From assembly GCA_002245135.1 (NCBI GenBank), contig NGBS01001165.1, positions 1-64,000 of the forward strand: 64,000 bases of DNA. Reading direction: 5' to 3'. This document shows, in pieces, positions 1 to 11,483 of this stretch. This stretch comes from Proteromonas lacertae. Lineage: Eukaryota; Sar; Bigyra; Opalinata; Proteromonadidae. Each line of letters starts with the position of its first letter. Position 1 is the stretch's first letter. The translations under genes were made by a program, and so were the position numbers. Below the pieces are notes generated by a model. The model made no database searches. It worked only from the letters and a program-made list of their open reading frames with translations, and was not told the DNA's origin.

Positions 1-3000
1 AACTCTGATATTATTTTTATAAAGAAATGACCTCTTTTTGTAACTTTAGAATTTTCTGTTGATAATACAATTGAACTATTCAATTCTAAACCTTTCAATA
101 CTTCTTTCACTATAACATCAATAATAGTGTTTGTATTGAAATAATAAATCTTCACTTTAATTGAACTTTTTTCTAGACTTTTTTCTAGATAAGTGTGAAA
201 ACCTTTAAGAGAAGGAGTATCATCTAAAAGTAATATTGTATCACTTGATTCATAATATGAATAACTAATAAAACCAATATAATCGGATATTGATTGTAAT
301 TGATAGATATTTTTGTAACAAACTTGACTTTGAAATGGAAAACCTAAATAGAAGAAATACATATCTTCTTTTTCTAATTCATCATTTATATTGATTATAT
401 CATCTTTCAACATAATACCATAAAACACTGATACTTCTATTTCTTTGAAATATTTTATTACTCCTTCTACACTATGATCACCTTCTTCAATATCATAAAC
501 ATAAAAACAAATAGTTCCATACGACACTAATATATAATTTGCCATATACAACAGTTTTTCAGCTTCATATGGATATGTTTTTGAACTAATAATCAAACCT
601 AATCTAATCTTATATTTCATTTCACATATTGTTATATTCATTAAACCTTCATCAAAACTACTTTCAAATTGAATAAATGATTGATAAAATATTGTATTAT
701 CATCTTCTTTACCAGTGTTTTTAATTACAGAAAGTGGGTTGTTAATCATATGTTTATCATTAAAAGAGAGTATAAATTTATCATTCAATTTAAAAACCAT
801 ATTTTCTAATGATTGTTTTAAGGTATAATTGTTCGATATTTCACTCATTGTCAAACTTCTTCTATACATTTCATTGGATGCATATATCTCATTTACAAAC
901 ATTACTATATCGTATAAAGATCTTTCGGAATTCATTTCTCTAATATTTTCATACATAGGAATAAACAAAATCCTCTTCAGATGGAATATAATCATACAAC
1001 ACTTGATAATTGTTTAAAAAAACGTTATTATCTACAAAGGAAGCATATTTTCTAAGATGGAATATATGAACTTCGTTTAGATTTAGTTTATTTATTTCTT
1101 TTTGTATATCAACAGCATCAAACAGATTAATCATTATAACATTTGGTTGAAATGCATTTATTCTAGTAATAACATCGCTTATTGATTCACTTGCTAAATC
1201 ACCAACTTCATATTGTAAATGAATTGATTTATAGAATTCATAATATCTACTAAACACTGATAATATTCGTGATTGATCAATATTATTACTGTTTGAAATA
1301 TATACTATTTTCTTATTACCAGTAAACAAAAAATCAGGAATTGTAGCTTCCACAAAATCGCTTATTACTTTACCAAAACTGAAATAATTGTCATAACTAA
1401 ATAAAGAATCAATAAAATTTAAATCAAAAAACAAACAATCATACTTTGGTAATATTTTGTCTAATAAATAATGCTTTTCTTTGTTGTCAATATATCCATA
1501 TAATACATCAGGTTTAAAACTCTTAAATATTTCATTCACTATCTCATCATATTTAGCATCATTTAAGGCTGGAAATTCCTTTTTAATAACAAAAAATTCA
1601 GTTCCTGAATCATCTGTTCTTGTGCTTTCATATATTTGAAATAACAAGTCACAAATAGAATTGCCATTCATTCTACTAACACATAATATATTCTTCACTT
1701 TCACTATCTTTCTATAATTTGGAGAATTCCAATCACATAATTCCATTCGATCATACACTCCATTTTCTCCTTTCATTGTTATAAATGATGGAAATTGAGT
1801 CATTTGTTTTGCCAACATATTTCCATAAGTAAAACTACCATCTGAAGATAGTTTATAATCTCTTAAATGTAGTATCAAATAATTATGATGAGTAATTGTC
1901 ATATTACTAATGTTTAGATTCAATCCAATTGTATAAATCGTATTATCAAAAAGTGTTCTATCTGTTGAATTTGTTAAATCAATCAATTTGCATATAAAAT
2001 AGATTGAAACTGTACTAAAATACTCAAAATATGTGAATGATTTGTCTTTATGGTAATTTCTAAACCTAGCAGCAACAGCATCATTATTAAGTATATAATT
2101 TGAAGGATTTACATTGATTGTCCAATATTCAGATAACTATAAAATATCAATAACAATAATAATATTATATACTTGTAGTAGATTACTCACACTTTCATAT
2201 ATATCATCAACTAAATCAAAAATAAATATTTTCAATTTGGGATAGGTAGATTTATACTTTTCAAATTCTTTTATAAATGATATTGTATATTCTTCCCCCA
2301 ATGTGCATAATAAATGAAACTCTTCATTTTTATCGTAATCATTCAAAAATGATTGGATTGCACTATCTGTTACTTGTGATGTTGAAGATTCTACTTTTAA
2401 ACTGGATATTTGAATATTCAAATTTGTGTAATATCTATTAATATAAGAACTACTCTTAATTCCATATCTATGAATATTAATTAAATAAAAATAAATATAC
2501 GGTGTATTTGAATATAGTAAGAACATCGAAACATCAGGATAAAAATAATTATAAAAATGAATTTGACTTGGAATACTACTTCCTATATGAAATATACTTG
2601 GAAAACATATTTCACCACTACTATAACCAAAAGTGAATAAATAAGGATCATTCTCATGTATAATAGGTAATAAATCGTCCAACATATCAGTTGACATGTA
2701 ATAAATAACTACTGACACTTTGTTTGATAATAAATACTGATATTGTTCAGTTATCGATAAAGCGTAAGGTGCAATTATTATTTTCAATATATAGTTAAAT
2801 GAGAAATAATTTCCAGAGTTTGTATAATCAACAGATTCAAATATTCCTCTTAAAACTGTATAATAATGTAAATGATCTACTTTTCCCATATAACCAATTT
2901 CTATAGACTTTACTCTCTTTTCTATACCATTCCTACATACTTTATTTTCAGGATTATGCCATAAATCGTTTATATAAAGAGAACTATCACAATGTAAATC

Positions 3001-3959
3001 ATATTCTTCAACTATTACACCATTATTTACTTTGATTAGATAATTTGGTATAATGAAATTATTATTTAAATACTTAATATTTTTTGTTTTTAAAATTCTC
3101 ATCATTCTTTCTATTGCACTGTTCAATTTGTTCACATCTTTTAGATAATACAATGATATTGTATAATTTGCAAAATATAAACTTAAATATGTTAAATAGA
3201 TTGTATTATCAATTGCTTGATTATTCAATAATTCCTTCAATTTAAATACATCATTTTTTTCTAAATATTGAGTTACTATATATGTATTAGATGTTGCAGC
3301 AGGATTGGTTGCTACATAATCCATCTCCATGAAATATGAAATTACACTTATATCACTCCTATAGGTTAATGATAATAATGAATTAAATAATTCGTCAAAT
3401 TGAGGTTTATAGTAGTAGAAATTGAATATTACTACTTTTGATGATTTTTCCTTATCATAACTACTAAGAAGTACTTTCAATTCTGATTCTGATTTAATTA
3501 TCACACACTCTTTACCAAATTGCTTTATATATGTTTCTAAATTACTTAATTCATTTTTATCATCCTCAGAACCTATGAGAATGAAGATATTTTTCTTTTT
3601 TTGAATCATTAGATAAATACCTAAAGTCTAAAAACAAAACATATACATTTATCAATAACACTGTATATCAAGCTTGTATACATGTAATTTTCTTCACAGA
3701 ATGCATGTAAAAGCCTTCTTGAATATATTGTGGTTGTTTTTGTCTTATAATCTTTTATTCCTGTACTGATAAATAGTGTTTTCTCTTTTAGGGATTTAAC
3801 ATACTCAATATCAAGATGATCTTCGAAAAGAGAAGAGACTTGTATATATATATCTTTTTTTGAGGTTACGGTTTCATCATCTGTATTTAATATAATAGAT
3901 ACATTAAATTTAGAATTACTAAAACACAACAAATATAAAATCAAAAAAACTAATTTCAT
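1..3959 (-). CDS. Secreted/receptor protein with tandem UrtA-like periplasmic-binding domains (3' partial)
   Basis: The protein starts at 3959 with a signal peptide (MKLVFLILYLLCF) and is cut by the window start, so any membrane or signalling part is unseen. Two introns are supported: one near 3611-3636 and one of 36 nt near 2151-2186 (GTATATAA...TAG). The text reads as at least three consecutive type-I periplasmic-binding folds of the UrtA/branched-chain amino-acid type. Recognisable stretches are IAPYALSITEQYQYLLSN followed by IIHENDPYLFTFGYSSGE, and equivalents further on (GYIDNKEKHYLLDKILPKYD; KEDMYFFYLGFPFQSQ). Such folds bind small ligands such as urea or amino acids. A +1 frame change is needed at about 949-955: the frame ends at a TGA, and the next frame stays open to base 1 and continues the third domain. 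Downstream it could be a 7TM, cyclase or kinase receptor. Family is inferred from fold-level resemblance only. Confidence 0.6.
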
Positions 3960-4039
3960 TATTAAAATTTGACCGTTTCATATCTACTTTTTTTTGTATT
4001 TAATGGAATTAATAATCATATACGTTTTATATATATTTA

Positions 4040-4112
4040 AGAAGTATTGGTTAGTGGATATAGTCGCTAATTAGACTTCATAAAATTTGATGAAGTTTAA
4101 TCTAATACTTCT
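4040..4112. repeat. Imperfect long hairpin (nested inverted repeat)
   Basis: Outer arms AGAAGTATT / AATACTTCT enclose an inner stem TTAGACTTCA / TGAAGTTTAA with a short AT loop. It lies between two minus-strand coding regions and has a weak B-box-like stretch, but no anticodon or T arm folds. It could be a small structured RNA, a terminator-like 3' element, or a MITE remnant. Confidence 0.4.
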
Positions 4113-4156
4113 TTTTATTGATAATAATAATAAGTGATAAAGAAATGAATTATGAA

Positions 4157-4452
4157 TTAATCAGCATAACCAAACAAATTAATTTCTTTTCCATAACTAA
4201 ATAAGTCAATTCTCTCACTTTCAGTTTCTTCATCATCTTCTGTTTTGTCATTTGAAATCTTTCCAGAATAAAAACTAGAATTAAAAGTAATATAGAAATG
4301 AATTCTGAATCTATACAACTAAAAACAAAAATTAAGCAATAGAAATTATTATAGTTAAAATTTGAATGAGAACTATTCAAATACTCATCTTTAATCGATC
4401 TTGGAGTTAATTCTAAATCTCCAAGATTGTCATTTACTTCTGGTTGTAATTT
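4157..4452 (-). CDS. Acidic C-terminal exons of an unidentified protein (partial model)
   Basis: On the minus strand an open stretch (ENNKLQPEVNDNLGDLELTP) leads to a GTAT...TAG intron. It then continues in phase as DDFYSGKISNDKTEDDEETE and ends DLFSYGKEINLFGYAD before TAA at 4157-4159. The intron would be about 108 nt, long for this genome. No start codon was found in the same frame upstream, so an earlier exon is missing or the locus is a remnant. Composition is acidic and low-complexity with no known domain. Codon use matches the neighbours. It may belong to the same transcript as the lysine/glutamate-rich stretch at 4656-4838, but I could not join the two. Confidence 0.3.
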
Positions 4453-4655
4453 ATTATTCTCGCCACAAATGAGATTTCACAATTTAATTTAGTTTGGATT
4501 TCTCATTTTCCCATCCTTTCTCAAACTATTGATGAGAATTGGAAATTTTCCTCCCTTGAAAGAATTAAATTATGATTCAAACATTATTTAATAAATAAAC
4601 ACACACCAATTCAATCAAATAAGAATATATTAATTAATAATTAATATTTTAATTA

Positions 4656-4838
4656 TCAATCTTCTTCATCCACATCTACTACGTTAGTTTTATTATTTTT
4701 TAAAAGCATAATTAGCTGCTTCTTATCGTTTTCTTCTTTTTCAATTTCTTCTTTTCTTCTTTTCATTTCATCTTCATCATTTAATCTACTAAAAAATCTA
4801 ATTTGTTTTCTTTTATATTTATCCATCATTACTTTCAC
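4656..4838 (-). CDS. Short Lys/Glu-rich coiled-coil fragment
   Basis: About 56-60 residues (MMDKYKRKQIRFFSRLNDED... ending VVDVDEED, TAA stop) with heptad-like charged composition that suggests a coiled coil. A possible intron acceptor lies just upstream (TTTAG at about 4858), so this may be the last exon of a larger gene, but no donor gives a consistent phase. No family recognised. Confidence 0.25.
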   Translation of the reverse strand: MKVMMDKYKRKQIRFFSRLNDEDEMKRRKEEIEKEENDKKQLIMLLKNNKTNVVDVDEED

Positions 4839-4859
4839 TTCATCTTCTAAACTAAATTG

Positions 4860-5661
4860 TAATCTTATAATGATTTATGGTTTAATAATTGATGAAATAA
4901 TACCCTCATGACAATATAGTATCTCATATTCGAACATAAATGCGGATATATATCATCTATAATTTTATAGTAATATTAACATTCTAGTACTAGCGTAGAA
5001 TCACAACAAACACCACTATAAAAGGTTTATCTACTCCTATACTCCTTAATATTGAATCTATACACTTGATGAGAATTTGCTACAATATTTATGCTCTTTT
5101 ATTAAATTTGACATTATTAAAAGCATTACTCTCTGGATATACTTAAGTATCACTCTATTCCCTGTATCTTGTCATCCTCTTGATAATTTAAATCAAATAA
5201 TGGTAATGTATTGTCATTTTTGCATCTATACACCATATATCCAATTTTAGATCAAATATTTCGATCAAGTTTCAAACCACTCTTTATAGAATAGATATGA
5301 CTTATAATTAATAATTAATGTCTAATTAGCGAACTTAGGAAATTGTTATAAATTATTAAATAAAAATTCTTCTATATAGAAACGGATATATATTTTGAAA
5401 TGATAATAATCTTATATATTTGATAGTACTCACTATTACAATATTTATTTACAATTATGAGAATAATCTTGGAGTGAATATGCAATTAAAAGCAATTGAA
5501 ATATGATTTGTAATAATAAACTTGATATTTCACCTATTTTATCATTATACAGTCAATATTATGAATGTTAGAAGATTTTGAAAGAACTGCTTATATAATT
5601 TTTTGTATTAGAAAGAATTAATCTAAATCAAGAGTTTATTATATAATTAATTTAAATAAAT
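4860..5661. other. Non-coding AT-rich stretch
   Basis: No open frame with protein-like composition on either strand, no repeat and no RNA gene seen. It holds the 3' flank of the Aurora-like kinase gene. Confidence 0.6.
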
Positions 5662-6834
5662 CTACCATAACATATCTTTACCATCTTCATGATGCATAGT
5701 AATAAATGGATGATAAAGACAGTCATGAACACTCATTCTCTTATTCTCATCAACTTCCAACAAACTACCCAGAAAGCTCTTTGCACATATAGAAATAAAC
5801 TTATTAATCCTATATATATAAATATATTGTAAAAATACTTAAATTGATTCTTCACAATATTCACTTTAATTTTCTTATCACTAACATCATCAAATGGTGA
5901 AAATCCAAACAATAATTCATACATCAATACTCCAATACTCCAACTATCTGTTTTATTATTATAACTTTTATTTTGTATAATTTCAGGACTCATATATACG
6001 ACTGTACCACAATATGACTTTCTTCGTTCATTTTCATTTTGTAGTTTTATTGAAGAACCAAAATCTGCTAATTTTAAAATTCCATCTTCCGTAACTAATA
6101 TATTTTCAGGTTTAATGTCTCTATGAATGATTTGATTTGAATGGCAATAATCAACAGCAGAACATATTGAATATAATGTTTTGGAAGTTGATTTTTCATC
6201 TAAGCATTTATTTGGTAATGATTTTAAGATTTTGTAGAAATTTCCTTTCCTTGCTGATTCTAATATTAAATAACATCGTGACTATTAGTAAATACATAAT
6301 ACTACAATAAATATACCTCATCCTCAAATGATCCGTATAATCGAATAATATTGGGATGTTTTAATTCAATATGTATTTGAATTTCTCTTTGTATTGACTC
6401 ATAACAATTCTCTTCATATAATGATTTTGTACATAGCGTTTTTAAAGCAACATTTTGATTATTTGATTTTATGGTTGCTTCATACACATTACCAAAGTGA
6501 CCATGTCCTAAGCACTTCCCAATATTGAAATCATCTACTTTCCAACTCTGATACTACAGAATTATTGATTTTTATATACTCTTAAATTATCTAGATTATT
6601 ATTATTATTGATTTTATTTGTATTTGAGTTAGTTGATTCAGTTGGGATTATATTATCATCTATATCTGTAAGAGGCATTCTTTGGGCTTTCTCTCCATCT
6701 TTGCTAAACTTTTTTTGAATACCAAATAAACTTTTGCGACTTGAAAATGATCTAGATGATTTAAATACCGTTATATACATTCTAGGAACATTATTACTTT
6801 TGTTTTCATCATTTGATAATATTTTTGTAGTCAT
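5662..6834 (-). CDS. Aurora-like serine/threonine protein kinase
   Basis: Four exons. The start is taken at 6834 (MTTKILSNDENK); the in-frame codon at 6852 is TTG, not ATG. Introns of about 25-35 nt splice in phase to give the kinase core: WKVDDFNIGKCLGHGHFGNV (the W-x-x-x-D-F and G-loop pattern of Aurora kinases), catalytic Lys in VALKTL, HPNIIRLYGSFEDE, HRDIKPENILV, DFGSS, an activation-loop segment RRKSYCGTVVYMSPE, and a last exon ending HHEDGKDMLW before TAG. Aurora kinases phosphorylate histone H3 and control chromosome segregation. The N-terminal about 90 residues are disordered, as is usual for the family. The DFG region (DFGSS for the usual DFGWS) and the P+1 loop (VVYMSPE for LDYLPPE) are divergent, so a PLK- or SNF1-like assignment is a weaker alternative. 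It is head to head with the SDR gene. Confidence 0.8.
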
Positions 6835-6944
6835 AGTGTGTATTTTATTCAATAATACAGAAAACCTGTAATAATTACCTAATATAAATCACTACTGTGT
6901 TTAAAATGAAAAGAGAAATTTAAATTTTCAAACTAAAACTTGAA
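6835..6944. promoter_or_regulatory. Shared bidirectional promoter, kinase / SDR
   Basis: Only 110 bp separate the two divergent start codons. It contains AAATTTAAATTTTCAAA and ACTTGAAATG just before the SDR start. TTGAAA/TTTCAA-type words recur upstream of other starts in the window. Function is inferred from position. Confidence 0.4.
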
Positions 6945-7800
6945 ATGTCACAATCGAAAAGAAGAGTAGCAATAATAACTGGTGGTTCTAGAGGTATTGG
7001 TAAAGGTATAGCAATGAAACTAGCACAAAACAATATTGATGTCTTTTTAATTGCAACAAAAGAAGTTCATTTGAAAGAAGTTAAATCAAAAATAGAAAAA
7101 ATGGAAGAACCACACGGAAGATGCGAATTTTATGTGGTAGACGTAAGAAATAGAGAAGAAGTATTAATCACAATATTGTTTAGATGAAAGTAGCAGCAAA
7201 ACAATGTATATCAGTATTTGGTTCAATTGACATACTTGTGAATAATGCAGGTATTATGCCAATATCTTGGGTGAAAAGTTTGAAAGAAGATGAATGGGAA
7301 AGAATGGTTGATATAAACTGTAAAGTATTATAAAAATTATTTTATCATCAATGATAGGGTGTTCTTAATGGAGTTGGAGCATGTTTGCCATATATGATGG
7401 AGAAGAAGAAAGGTCATATTATCTGTATGTCAAGTGATGCTGGTAAGAGAGCATTTCCTGGTTTATCAGTTTATTGCGGTACAAAATATTTCGTTGAAGG
7501 ATTTGTTCAATGTTTAAGACAAGAGATGAAGGAATTTAATATAAAAGTCTCTACAATACAACCTGGAGATGTTGGTACTGATATTGGAATGGATACAACT
7601 GATACTGGTGCATATGATGAAATGTATATAATATTCTATACACATCTTTCGTTCATTTGATTTATTTTCATAGATGTAAAGAGAAACATAAAATATTGAA
7701 AGTAAATGATATAGCAAATGCTGTATATTATGCTATAAATCAACCAGATTATTGTGCAGTAAATGAAATACTAATTGAACCAACAGAATTGCCAATATAA
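6945..7800 (+). CDS. Short-chain dehydrogenase/reductase (classical SDR)
   Basis: Four exons (6945-7160, 7184-7324, 7358-7623, 7674-7800) separated by introns of 23, 33 and 50 nt, all GTAT...TAG, joining in phase to a 249-residue protein, the normal length of a classical SDR. The Rossmann motif TGGSRGIGKG lies at about residues 11-20, NNAG follows in exon 2, and the catalytic Ser (CMSSDAG) and Y-x-x-x-K (YCGTK) are present, as is the PG motif after the active site (IQPGDVGTD). It should be an NAD(P)-dependent oxidoreductase acting on an alcohol, keto acid or carbonyl. The substrate cannot be read from sequence. No targeting signal is visible, so it is probably cytosolic. The 23-nt intron is near the lower limit known for spliceosomal introns. 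Confidence 0.9.
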
Positions 7801-7868
7801 ATAAATAAGTAATCTATTTCTATTTATTTTTTATAAATATCAAATAAATTTCTATTTTAAATGTTTGT

Positions 7869-7884
7869 GGTGCTTAAAAACACC
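7869..7884 (-). promoter_or_regulatory. Histone mRNA 3' stem-loop
   Basis: On the H3 strand it reads GGTGTTTTTAAGCACC, beginning 33 nt after the stop codon: a six-pair stem (one G-T pair) and the four-base loop TTTA. This is the size and shape of the SLBP-bound histone stem-loop that replaces the poly(A) tail in animals and many protists. One stem base departs from the GGYYYU consensus. Confidence 0.75.
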
Positions 7885-7916
7885 TGATTTTTTGTATCAT
7901 AAAAGATTTAACTCAT

Positions 7917-8929
<1,013 letters not shown>

Positions 8930-9632
8930 GGAGGTTGCTTATCATAATATAATAAAACAAGAAATACCAGCAGATTAGAGTAAAACAAGAAACAAATGCT
9001 GAATTATGTGTTAAACTCCCTTTAAAGGGATTAGCATATGTATTTTCATCAAAAGGTTAGTGGAAATATTCAACACTTTAAAACATTTTGTGATGAAATG
9101 TACACTAATACCAGGTGTTGTTTGTTTAGTAATATGTAGTATAAAAGGTGCTTTTAGTAAACATGTATTAAGTAGTTGGTGTATTTATATAAGTTCTAGA
9201 TATCCAGATATTATTAGTGAAGAAACTTTCTTTGGTTAGTTAGAAACATAACAAGATCCAGAAGATATAGGAATGTTAGTCAGAAAGTGTAGAATTAGAA
9301 GATTAAGTATTATCTAAATATGAAGACTATAAAAGTGGAGAGTTAAAGCGTTTGGATTAAACCACTTATGTACCACTACACAGAAAAATAACAAATTGTA
9401 TGTGGTGTATCACTCCATTTGATGAAAATGATAAGAACAGAAGACGTACAAGGCATGACGATCATTTCACAGGTAATAGATAATAGAAAATATAATTGAT
9501 TAGAATACTCATATTTGAATGCTACATCTAAACCATTGTTATTCCATCTTTGGTTATTAATATAAGATTGAGTATTGTACTCAGCAGGATTCTTTCACTA
9601 ACTCATAAACTATTGACTTGTTGTTATATACT
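8930..9632 (+). pseudogene. Decayed gene with Polinton/Maverick-type polymerase B zinc signature
   Basis: Protein-like text is broken by several frame changes and many in-frame TAA/TAG codons. Readable pieces include RVKQETNAELCVKLPLKGLA, LIPGVVCLVICSIKGAFSKH, YPDIISEETFFG, KYEDYKSGELKRLD and HRKITNCMWCITPFDEND, then RRRTRHDDHFTGN and SKPLLFHLWLLI. The order C-x2-C, HDDH-x-TG, then a KPLLFH-like stretch resembles the CxxC...DHDH.TGKYRGAAH..CN...IPVVFHN segment of protein-primed DNA polymerases of Polinton/Maverick elements and their viral relatives. The second CN is already lost (KYN). It abuts the Mutator-like element, which appears to have inserted beside or into it. The assignment rests on motif resemblance alone. 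Confidence 0.35.
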
Positions 9633-9641
9633 GCAATGTAA

Positions 9642-10063
9642 GAGGACATTTTTTTAGAACGGCTGTTCAAATTTTTAACACCCTATTTCTAGTGGCATTA
9701 CAGCCTTTATATTAAATTTCTTCTAGATATAGATAAGTAATTAAGAGTTTCTGAAACTATCTGTGAATTTCGTTTACTTATGATTAATTCATTTTGACAT
9801 TAGTTTTAAAATTGAGGTCCAAACAAAAGTGCATAATATCTGCATTTAGGACCTCCAATTATTTTCGTAATAATATGTTTATTTAATGAAAAAATAAATA
9901 AAACATTTTCACAAAGCAAACCTCAAGTTTGAATGATTTTAAATTTTTTATTTTTTAAGCTCCTTATTTAATAGATGAATAAGAAATATTATTATGTGGT
10001 TTTATGATTAATATACAAAGACACAGTGGTGCTAGAATTAAAATACAGTAAATGTGTTACATG
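9642..10063 (+). repeat. Left terminal inverted repeat of the MULE
   Basis: It reads inward from GAGGACATTTTTTTAGAAC and matches the reverse complement of 11484-11904 with only scattered mismatches. Similarity fades into ACACAGTGGTGCTAGAATT and GTGTTACAT at the inner edge. Confidence 0.8.
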
Positions 10064-10790
10064 TTATTTTATGGTTACTAAACATTATAGATAATTTAAT
10101 TAAAATATGAAAGAGAATATTGTTTTTGGTTGTTACAATTAAATTGAATATGTAGATGAAGTAATATACTAACAATGTTGATGATAAGCATCGAGAATTA
10201 GGAAAGATGTTTGAGAAGAAGATTTATTGGAATTTAAATGGCGAATCTGACACACTCACTGGCTTTTAGTTATTTAGCAAAGGAAAGAAAAATAACAGTA
10301 ACAACAACGCTAGTAATAAACTTAATAACTTATTCTAATAGCCATTAGATTATTATGAAAATATTTTATAGTTTATTGCTATATAAGGATGTAGCATATT
10401 TGATTTGAAGTTAAGAAGCTATAACTGAATATTTCGATTTTATTAGATTAATAAAAAGTGTTAATAAGTGTTTTTAAGCTATGTTAGTTAAAAATTACTT
10501 TAAAAGGATTGAAATTGATATTTTAAATACTATGATAATTTGTTATTGTGATATTAATTTCATTTAATAATAAATTAGTATTAGAAAAGAAGAGAATATG
10601 AGATTATATGATTTATACTTCATAACACCATAAGAATTTAATGAATTAGAATGTGATTAGAGAAGTGTATTATCAATATTGATAATAAGAAATTGTTATT
10701 CAATGAAGATAATAATATTAATAAAACAAAAGAAAATATTAATATATATAATTACAGTTTATCTGAAGAATGTAAATACATGATAAAAGA
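10064..10790 (+). pseudogene. Decayed coding stretch inside the MULE (stops at Gln-like positions)
   Basis: Protein-like segments (LKYEREYCFWLLQLN; HRELGKMFEKKIYWNLNGES; RKEENMRLYDLYFITP) are interrupted by TAA/TAG codons and three TGA codons. Resuming one base after the first T of each TGA keeps the text open. With TAA/TAG read as Gln the text is almost continuous. No domain recognised. In DNA this AT-rich, long frames without TGA arise easily, so the reading is tentative. Confidence 0.3.
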
Positions 10791-10908
10791 ATGAATAAAT
10801 GATTAAATATTGATAGTATAATTGTATAGTATTTGAATAGATATTCAAGATAAAATGATAAAATCGTATAATATAGCCAATATACTTATATAATATAATA
10901 ATTAAAAT

Positions 10909-11378
10909 TTAGTTTATTTTTTTTCTTTTATTCTTTTTTTCGTATGAACATTCAATCCTCTTTGACATATAAATTGTTCTTTTTGTAGAGATATTATTTA
11001 TATAGTTTAAAGTAGCATCATCTTGAATTATTTTATATCCTTCCTCAGAATTACTTATGAATAAATATATTGCTGTTAATATTATCTCTGATGCTTCTTT
11101 TTCAATATTGCTATAATCTTTTGCTATGAATTTATTAGTGATTGGTATATTTCTGTTATTGTATCATCTTTAATACTTTGTAACATAGATGAAAAATATG
11201 ATTTATGAATAGAAGCTTTTAATTTGACAAATTCTTCTTCATCAATGTTTATGTTTTCATAATTAATAATGTTATTATATACCTCTTTTTCATTTAAATT
11301 GTTTTCTACACTGTCTACTACTTCTGTTGGATAATGAATTTTATTGAAATAACAATCTGTAATATGTAACATATTCAC
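10909..11378 (-). pseudogene. Hypothetical helical protein inside the MULE, one frame break
   Basis: A first frame of 84 residues starts at 11378 inside a duplicated 92-bp unit (MNMLHITDCYFNKIHYPTEV) and ends at TAG near 11124. A second frame continues at once with IAKDYSNIEKEASEIILTAI and ends NKRKKIN at 10909. The charged helical text resembles the ARM/HEAT proteins elsewhere in the window in style only. It could be a passenger gene captured by the element (Pack-MULE style), or the element's own gene in decay. Confidence 0.35.
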
Positions 11379-11451
11379 TATATTTTAATTCTAGCACCAC
11401 TATGTCTTTGTATATTAATCATAAAACCACATAATAATATTTCTAATTCAT
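11360..11451. repeat. Direct duplication of the inner TIR edge, copy 1
   Basis: This 92-bp unit (starting TAATATGTAACATATTCAC) is repeated at 11480-11571 with 2-3 mismatches, a period of 120 bp. Copy 2 belongs to the right TIR, so copy 1 marks a local tandem duplication or a slipped TIR boundary. Confidence 0.7.
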
Positions 11452-11483
11452 TTTTTGGACTTCTCTTTGAGATCACTTCTAAT

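Noticed and set aside
4040-4112. tRNA gene
   Set aside because: Length and end-pairing fit and there is a GTTTAATC stretch, but no anticodon arm or T arm can be folded and the A box is off-register.
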